Source: Pelargonium nanum (lineage: Eukaryota; Streptophyta; Magnoliopsida; Geraniales; Geraniaceae). From it: a stretch of 42,797 bases of DNA. Below are positions 12,181 to 23,860 of this stretch, one piece after another (position 1 is the stretch's first letter; each line of letters begins with the position of its first letter). Below the pieces are notes generated by a model that saw only the letters and a program-made list of their open reading frames with translations, ran no database searches and was not told the DNA's origin. The stretch covers positions 1-42,797 of the forward strand of contig JAYMTF010000249.1 of the NCBI GenBank assembly GCA_036897485.1, read 5' to 3'. The position numbers and the translations under genes were made by a program.

Positions 12181-13924
12181 TCAATATGTGGTCTTGAATG
12201 GCTTGTAGACCTTGAGGTCGAGCATGACTCCGGCGACGGAGCCCGCGGCGGCGACGATCGAAATGACCAAACAAGCCATGCTCAGCATCTGGAGACACAC
12301 CCACCTGGTGCTCCACTTCGGAATCCTCTTCTGCGCAATGTACATCTCAACCGGAAAATACACCGTCAACGGCCAAAACCCGAACGCCCCCAAAATTCCG
12401 ACCACGTCGTTGAAGAACGGCAGGAGCATGGAGATGATCGTGGTGGTCATCACAAACGCCGTCCGCCACAGTGACCGGAAAAGGTTGAGCCGGAAATGGG
12501 TTTTGGTCGCCGGGATCGGAATCTTGAACTCCTTGGCCATGAAGTCGCTGTCCGGCCACCTCTGCGCCGCCCATTTCTCGATGAACGCGAAAATGGGTTG
12601 GCAAAAAACCTGGTAAGCTCCGACGAGGTGGACCACGATGGCCACATTGGCGATGTCGAGAAGCCAAAACGGGTTGTAGAACCCGAACCCGGTAAGCAAA
12701 TTTCCCGGAGCTTGGTCGCCGAATGCTGCATAGCCCATGCAGCCACAGAGCATGTAGAAGATGGTGGTCACAGTGGTGCTGATTCCGGTGGCTTTCTTCA
12801 TCGTCTTCGCCTCCGACGGCGGCGATTTCAGGGTGTCCTGAATCTCGATCAGCACGACGGCGAAGGAGTAGGCGAAAGCTATGTCGCCGAGGGCTTGAAA
12901 GCTCCGCCAGATCTTCTGGGTCTCCGTGATGGCGCCGACGCTGATTCCGGTGAGGCTTCCCTTGAGAGTTTTGTTGGAGACAACCTGGACAATTCCGAGG
13001 ATGAGCCCGATCGACGAGTACGTGAACGACATGATTGCGGCGACGATCGAGAGCCACGAAATTTGGCTGAAATCTGGAATCTGGGACAGCAAAACCTCGG
13101 CGACACCGAACATGATCATGTACGGCGTGCTGGACATGTGCCAGGGATTTTTCCCGCCGCTTGCATGGAAGCAATTGGACCTCTTGATCGCCCTGAAAAA
13201 TGGGTTCCCGTCAAAAAAACAAATTGATTAGCTAAATTGTGATTTTCCGGGAAAGTTTTAAATTTTCTGGGAAAATTTTGTGTTTGGCGGCGCTTACATC
13301 ATGCTTATGGAAGATGCGATGGTGTAGCCGATGGCGATTCCGAAGAGGTTGATGTACTGGATTAGACCACAAGCTTTGAACTTTGCGCCGCCGAGGAGGG
13401 AGCGGACGGCGTCGCTGTAAGTGTAGTTTCTCTTGCCGGAAATTGGGTCGCCGGCGCGGTAGCAGCTGGCGAGGAGGGTGGCGGTGTAGTAGCTGACGAA
13501 GGAGAACAAGAGCATGACGGTGGGACCGGCGATCCAGCCCAGCTGAGCTATGGCCCAAGCCAGGGACAGCACGCCGGAGCCGATCACCGCCGTTATTATG
13601 TGCGCACTTGCGTCCCATAAAGTCCCTGAAAACGCCATTGTTTGTTAGTCTTTGTAACTTCAAAAAACCGAGCAAAACAGAGGAGAAACAGAGCAAAACA
13701 GAGCAAAACAGAAAAGTTTTTTTTTTTAAAGCAAGCATAACAACTTATGCTCGAACCTGAGACAAACCAAGGAGGTGTTTGGTACCTGTTCGTTTTGGGC
13801 GGCCGTCGTCGTCGAAGCTGTCCTCGAAGCTGGTCGGAGGAAGGACGTTCATGGCGACGTCGAAGACGTGGTTGTGGTGGTTTTGGTGGTGGTTATTCAT
13901 GGCAGAGCTCTCACCCATCTTCAT
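12181..13924 (-). CDS. Amino acid permease, AAP family, 3 exons
   Basis: Proton-coupled amino acid importer of the AAAP superfamily, normally in the plasma membrane and used for phloem loading, seed loading or root uptake. Coding exons in transcript order: 13924-13786, 13625-13298, 13192-12181. They join in frame to 492 aa, close to the family's usual length of about 480-495. Family blocks include RTGTLWDASAHIITAV with the first membrane segment, GDPISGKRNYTY, AIKRSNCFH, CGCMGYAAFGD and a KPF-type C-terminus; about eleven membrane segments are expected. The start used is the first ATG (13924, MKMGES); the second at 13918 gives MGESS, which matches the MGE start I recall for some AAPs. A His/Asn-rich N-terminus resembles the AAP2/AAP4 side of the AAP2-5 clade, but I cannot fix the paralogue. 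Coding sequence is markedly GC-rich against its AT-rich flanks, producing long spurious frames on both strands. Confidence 0.95.
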
Positions 13925-14134
13925 GTTTTGTTGCAGAGAAAAACAGAGGAAATTTTTGTGAGAAGAAGCAGGGCAATTTCAATGCAAGATGTAGTGAAAT
14001 CAAGATAGTTTGGTTTGGTTTAGGACTCAAAAGCACAAAGATTGAGAGAAGACAAGGTTGTGACTTGTGAGCAAGAGAGGAAATAGGCTTGAGAGTGTTG
14101 AGATTGTTGTGTTGCATAGGGAGGGAATTTGGGG

Positions 14135-14142
14135 TATTTATA
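14135..14142 (-). promoter_or_regulatory. TATA box of the AAP gene
   Basis: TATAAATA on the minus strand, about 210 bases before the start codon, would place transcription start near 14108 and give a leader of about 180 bases without an upstream ATG. Confidence 0.5.
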
Positions 14143-14326
14143 ACAAAATGAAAGAGATTTGATTGGACTTAGGGCTTGTTTGGATTTACTACTTTGAGTG
14201 TGTGAGTAAAATGTTGGTAGAAAATACAAAATTTGTTTAGCAAACTGACAAGACTTAAAAGAAATTTTGAAAAATTAAGACTGAGATCGACCGATATTTC
14301 ATTTGATCTACTAACGGTAGGTCGGT

Positions 14327-14485
14327 CGTGAAATTTTAACAGTTTATCGAATAGAATAACATGTATATTTAAATCTGAGGTCAGTCCATGTTACATCTGA
14401 ATTTATCGACTAAAGATCAACCGCGAAATTAGAACAATATACCGCATAAAGTAAAAACATGCATCTCAAAATCTAAGGCCGACGC
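14327..14485. repeat. Faint direct repeat, two copies
   Basis: The segment from 14327 to about 14390 resembles that from about 14420 to 14485. Both run as a GCGAAATT/GTGAAATT word, AACA, a TATCG/TACCG word, AAAACATG or TAACATG, then AATCTGAGG or AATCTAAGG. Divergence is high, so this is a weak call. Confidence 0.35.
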
Positions 14486-14682
14486 ATATCTTCTCTAGGC
14501 TAACCATACAATTATTTTTTTTTTTTTGTGTTAACATAGTCAAAACAAATATCACATCTTAACACTATATCTTGAGTTTAAGCTAATTTTGATTGCAACA
14601 TCAGATACAATTTTGGATATAAAATATTCACAAGACATCATGCGGGATCTTTCAATCTCCTATGAAAAAAGTTGTCTTAAAC

Positions 14683-14810
14683 TCGTTCTTTCATTCTCTA
14701 ACAATCAAATAACTTCTAGCGGACTATCTACGAATATTTCGACATTTATCTCGTTCTTTTATAATCAAACAACTTCCGACCGAATATCGACAAATTTTTT
14801 GACATTTATC
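14683..14810. repeat. Tandem duplication, two copies of about 64 bp
   Basis: Copy 1 (14683-14750) and copy 2 (14751-14810) abut exactly. Both start TCGTTCTTT and end GACATTTATC, and share AATCAAA(T/C)AACTTC and a CGAATAT word. In one frame the duplication reads as two related 20-22-residue segments, but the surrounding frame is not credible as a gene. Confidence 0.7.
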
Positions 14811-14949
14811 TCTATGGGAAACAAGCATAAGACCCAAACAAGCACTTACGCTTGTGTCAACGAAAGTGCACACTATTTAGGCTTAAAAAAAAAGTAAAAA
14901 AACATTATAAAATAGCGTTACTCTAATTAGTAATCAATGTTAAGGTCAA

Positions 14950-15098
14950 TGCTCCTAGTGAATAAAGTGGTTCCTAAAAAGTGCCAGAAAAATGGAAAAA
15001 AAAGGAGTATTGGGCGGTGTGAGCCAACACGTGTGAGAACCACAGGTTCGATTCTTTATTAAAATAAGACTTAAAATAAATAAATAAATAAATAAACT
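14950..15098 (+). mobile_element. SINE-like fragment with B-box and TAAA tail
   Basis: GGTTCGATTC at about 15045 matches a Pol III B box, preceded by a GC-richer stretch with GTGTGAGCCAACACGTGTG. It is followed within 35 bases by a run of five TAAA-type units (about 15074-15095), a common SINE tail. No clear A box or target-site duplication was found, so this may be a decayed tRNA-derived SINE. Confidence 0.35.
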
Positions 15099-15429
15099 GT
15101 TTTTAAATTTAAACATTAAACGGTTGCAGAAACTGAGGTATTTTTGGCTGTATCCTTTGTCATGTCAACTTGCTTAAAGGGATTGCTCTTATCTACTTAT
15201 CAATTTCTACAACATATATTTAATTAAATTGTTGTTTTATTTCAATGAAAAAGATTCTCTTTTTTTATTTTTATTTTTTATAATAACACAAGCATTAATT
15301 GTGAATAAAAAGCAAGTGACAGAGAAATGAGCCAATAACATTTATTCTTTGAATTTTGATTTCAAGAAATGTATTCAATGCAGCAAAAATTAGACTAATG
15401 CATTTAAATGCGCTTTTAATGAGCTTCAC

Positions 15430-16960
15430 ATATCTTAATTTGGGAAAAAAATAGACACATAATTATCTAATTATGCACTTAAGAGTTAAGATCTTCTCTT
15501 TCATCTTCCAAAATTAAAATCTCGTCACGATTGAGACTTTACGTTGATATTGCGTTTTCTATCTACTCGGTAATAAGCACAAATATTATTATCATTTAAA
15601 ACATATTAACAATATTCAAAATAGCACAAGACAAAAATCGAGTAACATATTTTAATGAACTTCACATATATGAAATTAGCTAAGATAACGACAAACATGT
15701 AGTTATTTAATTACGTACTTGAAATCTTTTTTGTTACCTTAAAATATATCATAATGATCAAGAATCTAAGTTTAGGTGGATATATTTATTAAGTGTAAGT
15801 ATTCATTGTCTCTATGTTTCTTATTTACCCAAAATACTTTAATGTCGAATTTCCTAAACCTCACCTTAAATTTGGTGAATATTCACTATTCACGTTAGAA
15901 AGCGACAAAATGAATTATTTAGAACCTATTACCAAACTTCGAAATAGCACAAGACAAAAATCGAATAACAAATTTTGATGTGATTTTAACGAACTTCGCA
16001 TATATGAAATTAGCTAAGGAAGCGACAAACATGTACTTTCTAATTATGCACTTGAAACATTCTTCCGTTAATTTAAAACATATAGTAATGATTAACACTT
16101 TAACTTTAAGCACACATATTTATGAGCGTAACTATTCATCATCTTAATGTAACTTTTTTGCCCGAAAGATTCTGATAACCGAGTTCTGTCACGAGCTCCA
16201 CAATTTTTTCAAAGAGCATGATGTTGTCACAAATCTTAAATTCGACCCTAAGATTCGGCGATAGCTCCGCTTAACTACTCGGTAGTAGGAACAAACAAAA
16301 CGTGTCTTTCAAAACCTAATACACGCATCACCCCGTAAAATCCAAAAACAAAAACAAACATGCACTTTCTAATTATGTAATCGAAACATTCTTTCATTAA
16401 CTTAAAACATACCGCAAATATTAACACTTTAAGCACACATGGACAACATTAAAAAAAAACACACACACGTGGACATATTTATGAGCGTAAGAATTCACAA
16501 TCTTAATGTTTCTTTTTCGTCCGAGAGATTCTGAAACTGAGTTTTGTCACGTGCTCCACAATATTTTCAAAGAGCATGACGTCGTCACAAATCTTAAATT
16601 CAAACTTAAGATTCGGTGATTGCTCCGCTTAACTACTCGGCAATAGGAACATTCTTTCCGTTAACTTAAAACATGCCATAAATATTAACACTTTAAGCAT
16701 ACGTGGACAACATTAAAAAAAACACACACACGGACGTATTTATAAGCGTATATCTTAATGTTACTTTTTTGTGCGAAAGATCCTGAAACCGAGTTTTGTC
16801 ACGAGCTCCACAATTTTTTCAGAGAGCATGACGTTGTCACAAATCTCAAATTCAAATCTAAGATTCGGTGATTGCTCCGATTAACTACTCGACAATAGGA
16901 AGAAACAAAACGTATCTTTCAAAACCTAACACACACGTCACCACGTACAACCCAAAAAGG
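15430..16960. repeat. Array of diverged tandem repeats, 250-360 bp units
   Basis: At least three clear copies share a core running from GTCACGAGCTCCACAAT through AGAGCATGACGT, GTCACAAATCT and AAGATTCGGTGAT to TAACTACTCGGCAATAGGAA. The core anchors near 16191, 16549 and 16801, so spacing is about 358 then 252 bases. A second shared block (AATAGCACAAGACAAAAATC through GAAATTAGCTAAG to ATTATGCACTTGAAA) occurs near 15620 and 15943, and a weaker relative with ACTCGGTAATAAGCACAAA is near 15560. The last clear unit lacks about 100 bases found in the one before it. No coding potential. Confidence 0.75.
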
Positions 16961-17554
16961 AAAAAAAAACAAACAAACAAAACCTAAAATCTTTTTTATT
17001 TTTGCAATAACAAGAAGTAAACAAAGTACAAAACATACCTGAATTATTATAAATAGTAATTGGAACCCTCTTCTCTGTTGTCAAACAGATCACACTATAT
17101 ACAAAAGAGGGCTTTTTTATTTAGTAGAAACACAAAACCAGACAAGGGTTGATCCACCAATATTTGCTGCTGCACTTCCATGGCTAGGCTCATCAAGCTT
17201 TTATAATCCCAAAAACCAATAGTGGGTTCAATGCAATTATGCAAATTGTGGAATTAAAATGGTGATTAAAGGTTGCTTTTTTATTGCTATCACACGTGTA
17301 CATCTTCTCCTCCATCCTTGTTGCCATTCAAGAATCTATGCTTCTTCCTCCTCCCTACATTTTATTTCATCACTATTCATTCTTGATTATTGGATGGTTT
17401 GTATAATAAAGAGATCTCAAGAATATTAAACAAATCTTTGAATCATTTGCTTTGTTTTTAACTTTGGATGGAGGGTGTGTGTTTTGGCCCCCTAGCCCAC
17501 CCTAGGTTTTTGGAAATTTGGAACCCATTTGGAAACTTTGTCAAATCAATGTGA

Positions 17555-17752
17555 TGTCAATTTTGATCCTATTTGTGCGTCCTCTAGTTTTGAATTATCT
17601 TTCTGCACGTACTCGCGCTCAATCTTTCGCCTGTCCATTGTGAATATTGCATAGTTGTGTCAGTTTCGATCTCATTTGTGTGCCCTCTAGTACTTTTGAA
17701 CTATCTTTCCACTCACCTGATTGTTGTATTGTCGAATAATGCATAGTTGTGT
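17555..17752. repeat. Tandem duplication, two copies of about 100 bp
   Basis: Copy 1 (17555-17660) and copy 2 (17661-17752) abut. Both contain a TTGATCCTATTTGTGCG or TCGATCTCATTTGTGTG word, then CCTCTAGT, TTTTGAA(T/C)TATCTTTC, and both end GCATAGTTGTGT. Confidence 0.7.
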
Positions 17753-19090
17753 TCATTGCATTATGAGATTAGCTCGTGACTATATCGAAAGTGTCGTTAG
17801 TTAATACAAATGTGTCCTTGTGTAATTAAAACGTGAAGATTCTTTTAATGTAATGGTTAAATGGTTGTACATATCTTTTTTGTGTTAGAGAAAGTATAAC
17901 ATGCTACTAGAACAATTTTATGTTAAATTCTTGATGCTTAATCCACCTATCTAGCTAACTTGAATCTTGAGGCCAAGTAAATTAAGTTATGAATAAATTA
18001 CAATAGTGGATATATATATATCATAGAACCATATTAATGAAAATTCATGTTCAAAGATCACTTGTTAGTTCTAGAGTTGGAAGATTGACTCTATGAGACT
18101 AGAAAGCCCTTTTTTCTAGCTTTTGATATATACGTCGTTAATCTTTGTTGCATCTTGAGTTGGAAATACGAGAATAAAACATTCATTTCAGATAGTTTTG
18201 GAAGCCTTACAAAATGTGAGATTAAATACTCTTCAGTAGTTACAAGTGTTAAAGTCTGGAGAATTTGTTGGACGGAGATACTTTCGCCGTGTCAGCAGGT
18301 TTATGCCATATGAATTTCAATTTTACTTTAAGTTGTATACGAAAAATTTATTAGACAAAATTTTTCCGTTTGATATGTAGTCATTTGAATAAACGAGAAT
18401 AAAGTAACCTAGTGATCGTCATAATCAATTTTCATTAATATATAAAAAGAGCATATATTTCACTATCTATAATATTTTGTTTTCCTTTTGGAGTAAAGTA
18501 AGCAAAGGGACATGATCTAAGATGCCCAAAGACTGAGGAAAGATAGGTTATAGAGAATTAGAGTGCTCTTATCTTATCATTAGCAGTATCTTTGAAGTTT
18601 CAAATTCTCTTTTTTAGAAAAAGAAAATAAAAAAGCTAGGGTCTCTAATTAATACAATTAATTTAATTAATTTGGTTGAGTGGATGTAATTAGGTGGAAT
18701 TAATACTTCTGAGTAGTGGGCAAAGCAAGACGTGGTTTCACCACCGACGTTCATTACTATAAGGCCTAATTAAGCTTGGATTCCATAGCTCATTATTAAG
18801 CTTCTAATTTCTTTTTGAAACAATTAAGCTTTTAATTAATTAAGAAGAAATTATCAGAGCCTCAGAGCTGTTTTTTTTATATATATTCTGAAATAAAAGA
18901 CTCTAAATTTATTTAAGGAAGATATTTGTAACAAGCAAATCAATCCCGGAAATGGTACATAAACCAATCCATCCCTCACCTCGGAGCTGTTTTTTCGACA
19001 ATGATAAGTGTATTACTGCATCGATCTTTTATATTACAATAAAGTCTTATTTTAGAGTTATATTTTACTTTTCCGATCTTTTTTTAAAGC

Positions 19091-19350
19091 TATTTTTCCG
19101 TTCTAAAATGAGTGTTCTGTTTTTTTATAATTTTATCTTAAAATAAATGTTTTATTTTATTTTATAAGTCATATGTGCATGATTTACCAATAGTGTCTCT
19201 ATAAAAAGTTTTTTAATATTTTCTAAATTTGTTGCAATACATGTGCATGCGGACAAAAAAAAATACACAACACTAAATAGCTATCCCTTAATTTTTCTCA
19301 AAATAATAATTAAAAAAAATGATAACACTTATTTTAGAACGGGGGAAGTA
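19091..19350. mobile_element. Stowaway-like MITE, about 260 bp
   Basis: The left end TATTTTTCCGTTCTAAAATG and right end AACACTTATTTTAGAACGGG are inverted repeats (CCGTTCTAAAATAAGTGTT type). TA lies at both borders, as expected for the Tc1/mariner-type TA target. The interior has GTGCATGATTTACCAATAGT, related to the core of the other MITEs in this window. It is non-coding, so any movement would need transposase from elsewhere. Confidence 0.7.
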
Positions 19351-20329
19351 TATAATATGAAACAAGTTTTGAGACAAAAAAAATAGAACAAATACATTTT
19401 ACTAATAATCTGCGGCTCATGTGTTGTTTTTATATATGTGTTTGGATTGTGCAGTATGACGTTGAAAAAAGAATAATAAAACGAGAGCAGATGTGAAAAG
19501 ATAAAGAAAATCACACAAAACTGGGAATCCGCTGAAAGACCGTGAGCACGAACAGAAGATGAGAAAATCCTAACTAATGTATTTATGTTATTCATAGAAT
19601 ATTATGAAAATCCTTGTTCAAATATATAGGTTGATTGAGATGGTGCATTGTTGAGAAGTCATCATTTTTTAGAAATTGTAGTGAAGTTGCCTTGGCACCA
19701 TTGAAGGTGGGTTTTTTTAGGGTTTGACCTTTACATGCATGCTACATAGTGTTTGGTGGGTCTAAGTGGACAGGTTATATGTTAGGCTATCACCCAATTT
19801 GCATTAAGGATCATGATTTTAGCTAATACTAAACTAATCCCCAACTGGCCCTCTAATATTTTAGCATGTGCCCTTGGAATTAATGGAGATATATAACAAT
19901 TATTTACAGTTTCAGTTACAAGTCATATGATGATATAAGAGAAACATTAATTCATCAAAACCCCTAAAATAAACAATCATAAGTTAAACTTTTAAAAAAT
20001 CAATCAAATAAGAAATATCTTATTGAATATTGGGTCAAGGTCAAAATAAATAAATAAAATTATTGTTAAGTACTGCTTGTCATGACAAATTTTACAATTT
20101 TGGAAAAATAATTTAGACAATAGATATGATCTTAAACATAATATATATAAGGTATGTAAAATAAATATTATATTATTATTTGTATAAACTAATTATGGAG
20201 TTGAAAGATTGTGGAAATTATTCAACTGTCTTCCAATTTGAATATTGAGTACTAGTATCTGTTTAGTTTTGAATCGAGAAAGTGAATTTTCCTCGACTCG
20301 AGAAAGTGGTTAAGATATACCGTTTAATG

Positions 20330-20425
20330 CGCTGACAGTGGGGCGAGTGGGGATTAGTCTGAGTGTGGTAAAACAGCTTAAAAGTGGCAATCGCGAGTGT
20401 GCGGGCCCGCTCAGAAACCCCAAGT
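20330..20425. other. GC-rich patch of unknown origin
   Basis: About 95 bases with GC content well above the flanking AT-rich DNA, containing GCGCTGACAGTGGGGCGAG, GGCAATCGCGAGTGTGCG and the palindrome CGGGCCCG. The frame on either strand is short and I recognise no protein or RNA family. It could be a transposon remnant or organellar insert; I cannot tell. Confidence 0.4.
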
Positions 20426-20740
20426 ATAAACCGAAAAAAAAGAAAGTGGTTAAGATTATTCGCTTTCTTAGAAAGTGTAGAATCCTTATTTCTTTCGATT
20501 TTTTCTCAAATATAATATTTCCTTTTGACCATACATGTGTCATTATTACACTAAATCAAAATGCATGTATAAAATCCTTAGAAGAATAAATTAAATAATA
20601 AAAATTGAATGGCGTAGGATTCGTATGTAGGCATGGAGAACATCATGAATCCAAGATTGAAAGGTTCATTTTTAAGTGTGTCACAAAGTTGATCAAGTCA
20701 AAACAGGCGCATCAATATTGATATTTCTTTTTGTTATAAG

Positions 20741-20972
20741 CACAGTTACGTAATCTTTCCGTCAACTTTATATGTACATAAACACTTATTGTCATAGTTA
20801 AATAGAACATTTCAATGGTTTAAATACCGCACTTCGTAATAAATATTTCATTGTGTTTCAAATACAATTACATATTATTTCCATCAATTTCATATGCACA
20901 TGAACGATAACTTATTATGGTTCAATGGAACATTCTAATGGTTAAAGTATCCCACTTTTCTAATAAAGATCG
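20741..20972. repeat. Tandem duplication, two copies of about 105 bp
   Basis: Copy 1 (about 20741-20846) and copy 2 (about 20866-20972) share, in the same order, a TACGTAATCTTTCCGTCAA or TACATATTATTTCCATCAA word, a TATATGTACAT or CATATGCACAT word, TTATTGTCATAG or TTATTATGGTTC, AGAACATTTCAATGGTT or GGAACATTCTAATGGTT, and TAATAAA at the end. Period is about 125 bases. Confidence 0.65.
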
Positions 20973-22589
20973 TGGATTTAAATCCTTTAGATAAAGCGGA
21001 AAAGAAATTACAAAAAGAGAGAGGAGTTTCTCTCTATAGCTCCACTGTGGTACCAATAGTTTTAAAAAGAAAAAGAAACAATAATCATTAATGTGACATC
21101 CATTTCATCGAATATTTAGTAGAGAAGTAAAATTGCTTCAAATTTTACGTCGTGTCATTAAAGAAAAAGAGATCATATATATATTTCTGACTTTAATTAA
21201 TTGTATCTATCTTGCAATTAGGATGTATTCATTTTTGTCTTAATTATTGATACAAAAATTTGGGACATTGAAAATTTTGAATACTATATATAATTTTTGA
21301 ATGCGAACATATGGTTACTATATATAGTGTAATTCTTTTTTGTTGAAAACTATTATAGTGTAAGTCTTTTTAATATTCGAACGATACTATCGTGTAATTT
21401 TGAATAGTACTATAATACTATAATATATTCATCTTTAATTTAATTATTAATATAAACATATAATTTTGAATAATATATAGTGCCAGTCTTAACTCTTACC
21501 TCTTAAGACCATATACAATAATATTATTTTAAAAAAAGATTATCAAAATAAGCACTCAAATAAAAATAAACAAGAAAATCAAATGATAAAATCGTGTTTT
21601 GTAATTAGTAATTGATGCAAAGGATCAGCTGCACCATACATTTTATGATAATATAATTAGGAAGCATAATTAAAATAAGAATCAACTTGCTATACAACAA
21701 CTCCACTCAGTACCTTACAATTACATCCAATAATTAAGGAGAGGCTTTACCAAATTCCTTGTTCATATGATTGTAATTACCACTCAAATGATGTGTTTTT
21801 ACATAATTAAATAAATATTAATGGATAACCATATTCCAAAATAATAAAATGGAAAATCTCGTTGCTCGCTCTTTTCTTTTTATCTCTTCATCGAAAAAAA
21901 TTCTTTAAATTATTGTCGATCTTCTTTTATCGGAGGTGGTTCAATCATTTTTTACTCATTATTTTTAATTCAATAAAATCATATTTAGTTTATTCAACTT
22001 TATTAGTCTTGTTCTTTCATTGGTTTCCTTATCAATACTGACTCGTCTAATAATTTGATTAACTTACAAACGCTTTATTATTTTTTTTTTTTAAAAACAT
22101 ATGAGTGGGGTGATGGTGGAGTTTCAGGTTATTGAAGCAATTACTATAAAATAAAAACCGTACTTAAATTGAGTGATGAATCATAGGCGGTAGGAGATAG
22201 TAATGAAATCTGAGGTGCTTCAGGTCATAAATTCCAGGATGATCAAAGTGAGTATAATATTGTGTTCAATTTACTTGCAAGTGATATTTTGAGTCTTGGT
22301 TGTTGAACAATTTGATAGTAAAATAATTTGTTTTGTTAGAAAGTCTGTGAATCGAGTGACTAATGTATCGGCTTGACCATTGAAATTTGTATTAGAGTTT
22401 GAGGTACATATATATGTGTATGTGTTTATATATATTTTTTAGAAGGAAAAAAAAAAACATGTGTTAGAAAGATTCCAATAAGATAACACTCTCATGTCTC
22501 AACCATCACGTACATTCATCTTTGAACCATTTAAGCATGCTTCTTCTTCTTATTTATTAATATTTTCATCACTTTGTTGACTAATTTGA

Positions 22590-22620
22590 TGATGTGGCAG
22601 CAGCTGGATCTGCCACATCA
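22590..22620. repeat. Perfect 11-bp hairpin
   Basis: TGATGTGGCAG (22590-22600) and CTGCCACATCA (22610-22620) are exact reverse complements around a 9-base loop. It could be a relic of a small inverted-repeat transposon or a stem in RNA. There is no T-run or gene end next to it. Confidence 0.6.
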
Positions 22621-22974
22621 GTTGGGAAATCTATTTTCATATTGAAAAGTGCAGAATTTTGCAACTTGACATTTGGTGAGCCGCTTTAGTGACAAGTGGA
22701 GCACTATTATTTAATTATTCTTATGCTTATCTTTAGGCACTTTTTAAGATTTTGTGTTGAATTCATAGAACCTTGTGATTTTAAGATTGAGTCACTCACT
22801 TATAATATGAGTTCTTAAGGATGAGGAAAAATCTACCTAAATACACATGTCAAAGAAGTTTTTATCACCTAATAATCTAATATTGCACTTTTTTAATTAG
22901 TGCACTTTTTATTTAAAAAATATTACTACATGGCAAAACAAAAATATTAAAATGGTTAAGCCCACGCAAGCTCC

Positions 22975-23450
22975 CCATTAAAGGTGGGTTCCACACATGT
23001 CAACCGAACTCGTCTAAGGCACGCAACGCAAAGAAAGTATGCTTTTCTTAAATCTCAGGCCGACTTTCACCACGCTGAGTAATCAAGTGGAAGCTTGAGG
23101 CATAAACGGGCACCTGAGGACACCTGTAGCAAAGATTTATCGCAAACTCCACATTCTCACCGACCAATCACATGACGCCTTGTCATCAAGGTAGATTTGA
23201 AAGTATAAATGCATCATATCTCGAAGGGAGAGTGAATCTTACTCCACATTTTTCCTTCTCTCTAAAATTCTCGCTAGTTAGGTGTTGATCAGATTCCTTC
23301 GGAGAGACACATTCCCGATGTGATTTCTCATACACGATCGAAGTTACCGGTTAACAAACCGATGTCATCCATGAGTATAACAATAGAACCATAGGAGTTC
23401 GAGAGGAAAACCCGGATCGTAAACTGTTACAAAGGGAGCAAGATACTAAT
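22975..23450 (+). mobile_element. Probable LTR fragment (Ty3-like)
   Basis: The stretch is less AT-rich than its surroundings. It contains a TATA box (AGTATAAATGCATC near 23200), then a GGGAGAGTGAATCTTACTCC region, a CTTCTCTCTAAAATTCTCGC tract, and TTGATCAGATTCCTTCGGAG. That order (TATAAAT, pyrimidine-rich leader, TTGA-cttag-cTCGGAG-like word) is what I know from the R-U5 part of plant Ty3/gypsy LTRs. I could not find TG/CA ends, a primer-binding site, a partner LTR or coding domains, so this is at most a solo or truncated LTR. Confidence 0.4.
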
Positions 23451-23860
23451 AGCTATTAAGGAAATATGAAAGCCAATATGCAGGAACAAGAAAAACTAAT
23501 CATAATAGTGTAATCTTCTTTTCCTCCTGTCAAATTCTTTGGCTGCAAGTTGCAGTAAATAGACCATTGGATAGCAGAAACTGTAGTCATGGAGAGAATT
23601 CATTTCACAAATGCAGATGTCTGAACTTGTATTCAATTGTGCTCAACAACTACTCTCCATATCCAGTCTTGCAGAACATCCCTTTTCCAATTTCAGTGTA
23701 TCTAAAATTAAAAGTGTGTATTTGCATTTTGCACGCTCTCGGGTTCCTCTCAACTACATAACCGAAGAAAACAAATTTAACTTCACAGTTCGTAATATCC
23801 TACCAATATAACACTTGAAACTCTCCATCAGCATAACAAAATGCGGGACTTGAATGTTTC
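23451..23860. other. Downstream of glucosidase II, no gene
   Basis: This is the expected 3' UTR and terminator zone of the minus-strand glucosidase II gene. The short plus-strand frames at 23567-23811 are not supported by any family resemblance. Confidence 0.5.

Larger units (their letters stand above)
14143..22974. other. Gene-free region between AAP and glucosidase II
   Basis: About 8.8 kb of AT-rich DNA with no supportable gene on either strand; the open frames are short and of low complexity. The visible content is repetitive: several independent diverged tandem duplications, a SINE-like fragment, one MITE, a GC-rich patch and a hairpin, each listed separately. The first few hundred bases are presumably the AAP promoter. 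I found no tRNA or rRNA gene and no miRNA precursor I could identify. Confidence 0.6.

Noticed and set aside
12347-13174. 275-residue frame on the permease strand in a second frame
   Set aside because: It overlaps the true AAP frame completely; the true frame has all AAP motifs and proper splice junctions.
12496-13227. 243-residue open frame antisense to the permease
   Set aside because: It lies opposite the AAP last exon, follows from its high GC content, is Arg/Asp/Glu-rich without any family resemblance and has no gene structure.
14589-14897. 102-residue frame with two related segments
   Set aside because: The repeat comes from a DNA tandem duplication; the sequence is Ser/Thr/Ile-rich from AT-rich DNA and the frame has no recognisable domain.
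17040-17220. Possible miRNA precursor near a short GC-richer stretch
   Set aside because: I could not find a long imperfect stem or a match to any miRNA family I remember.
20900-21000. tRNA-like end (GGTTAAAG followed by GGATTTAAATCC)
   Set aside because: The B-box-like word is too degenerate and no cloverleaf can be drawn; it is better explained as part of the tandem duplication.
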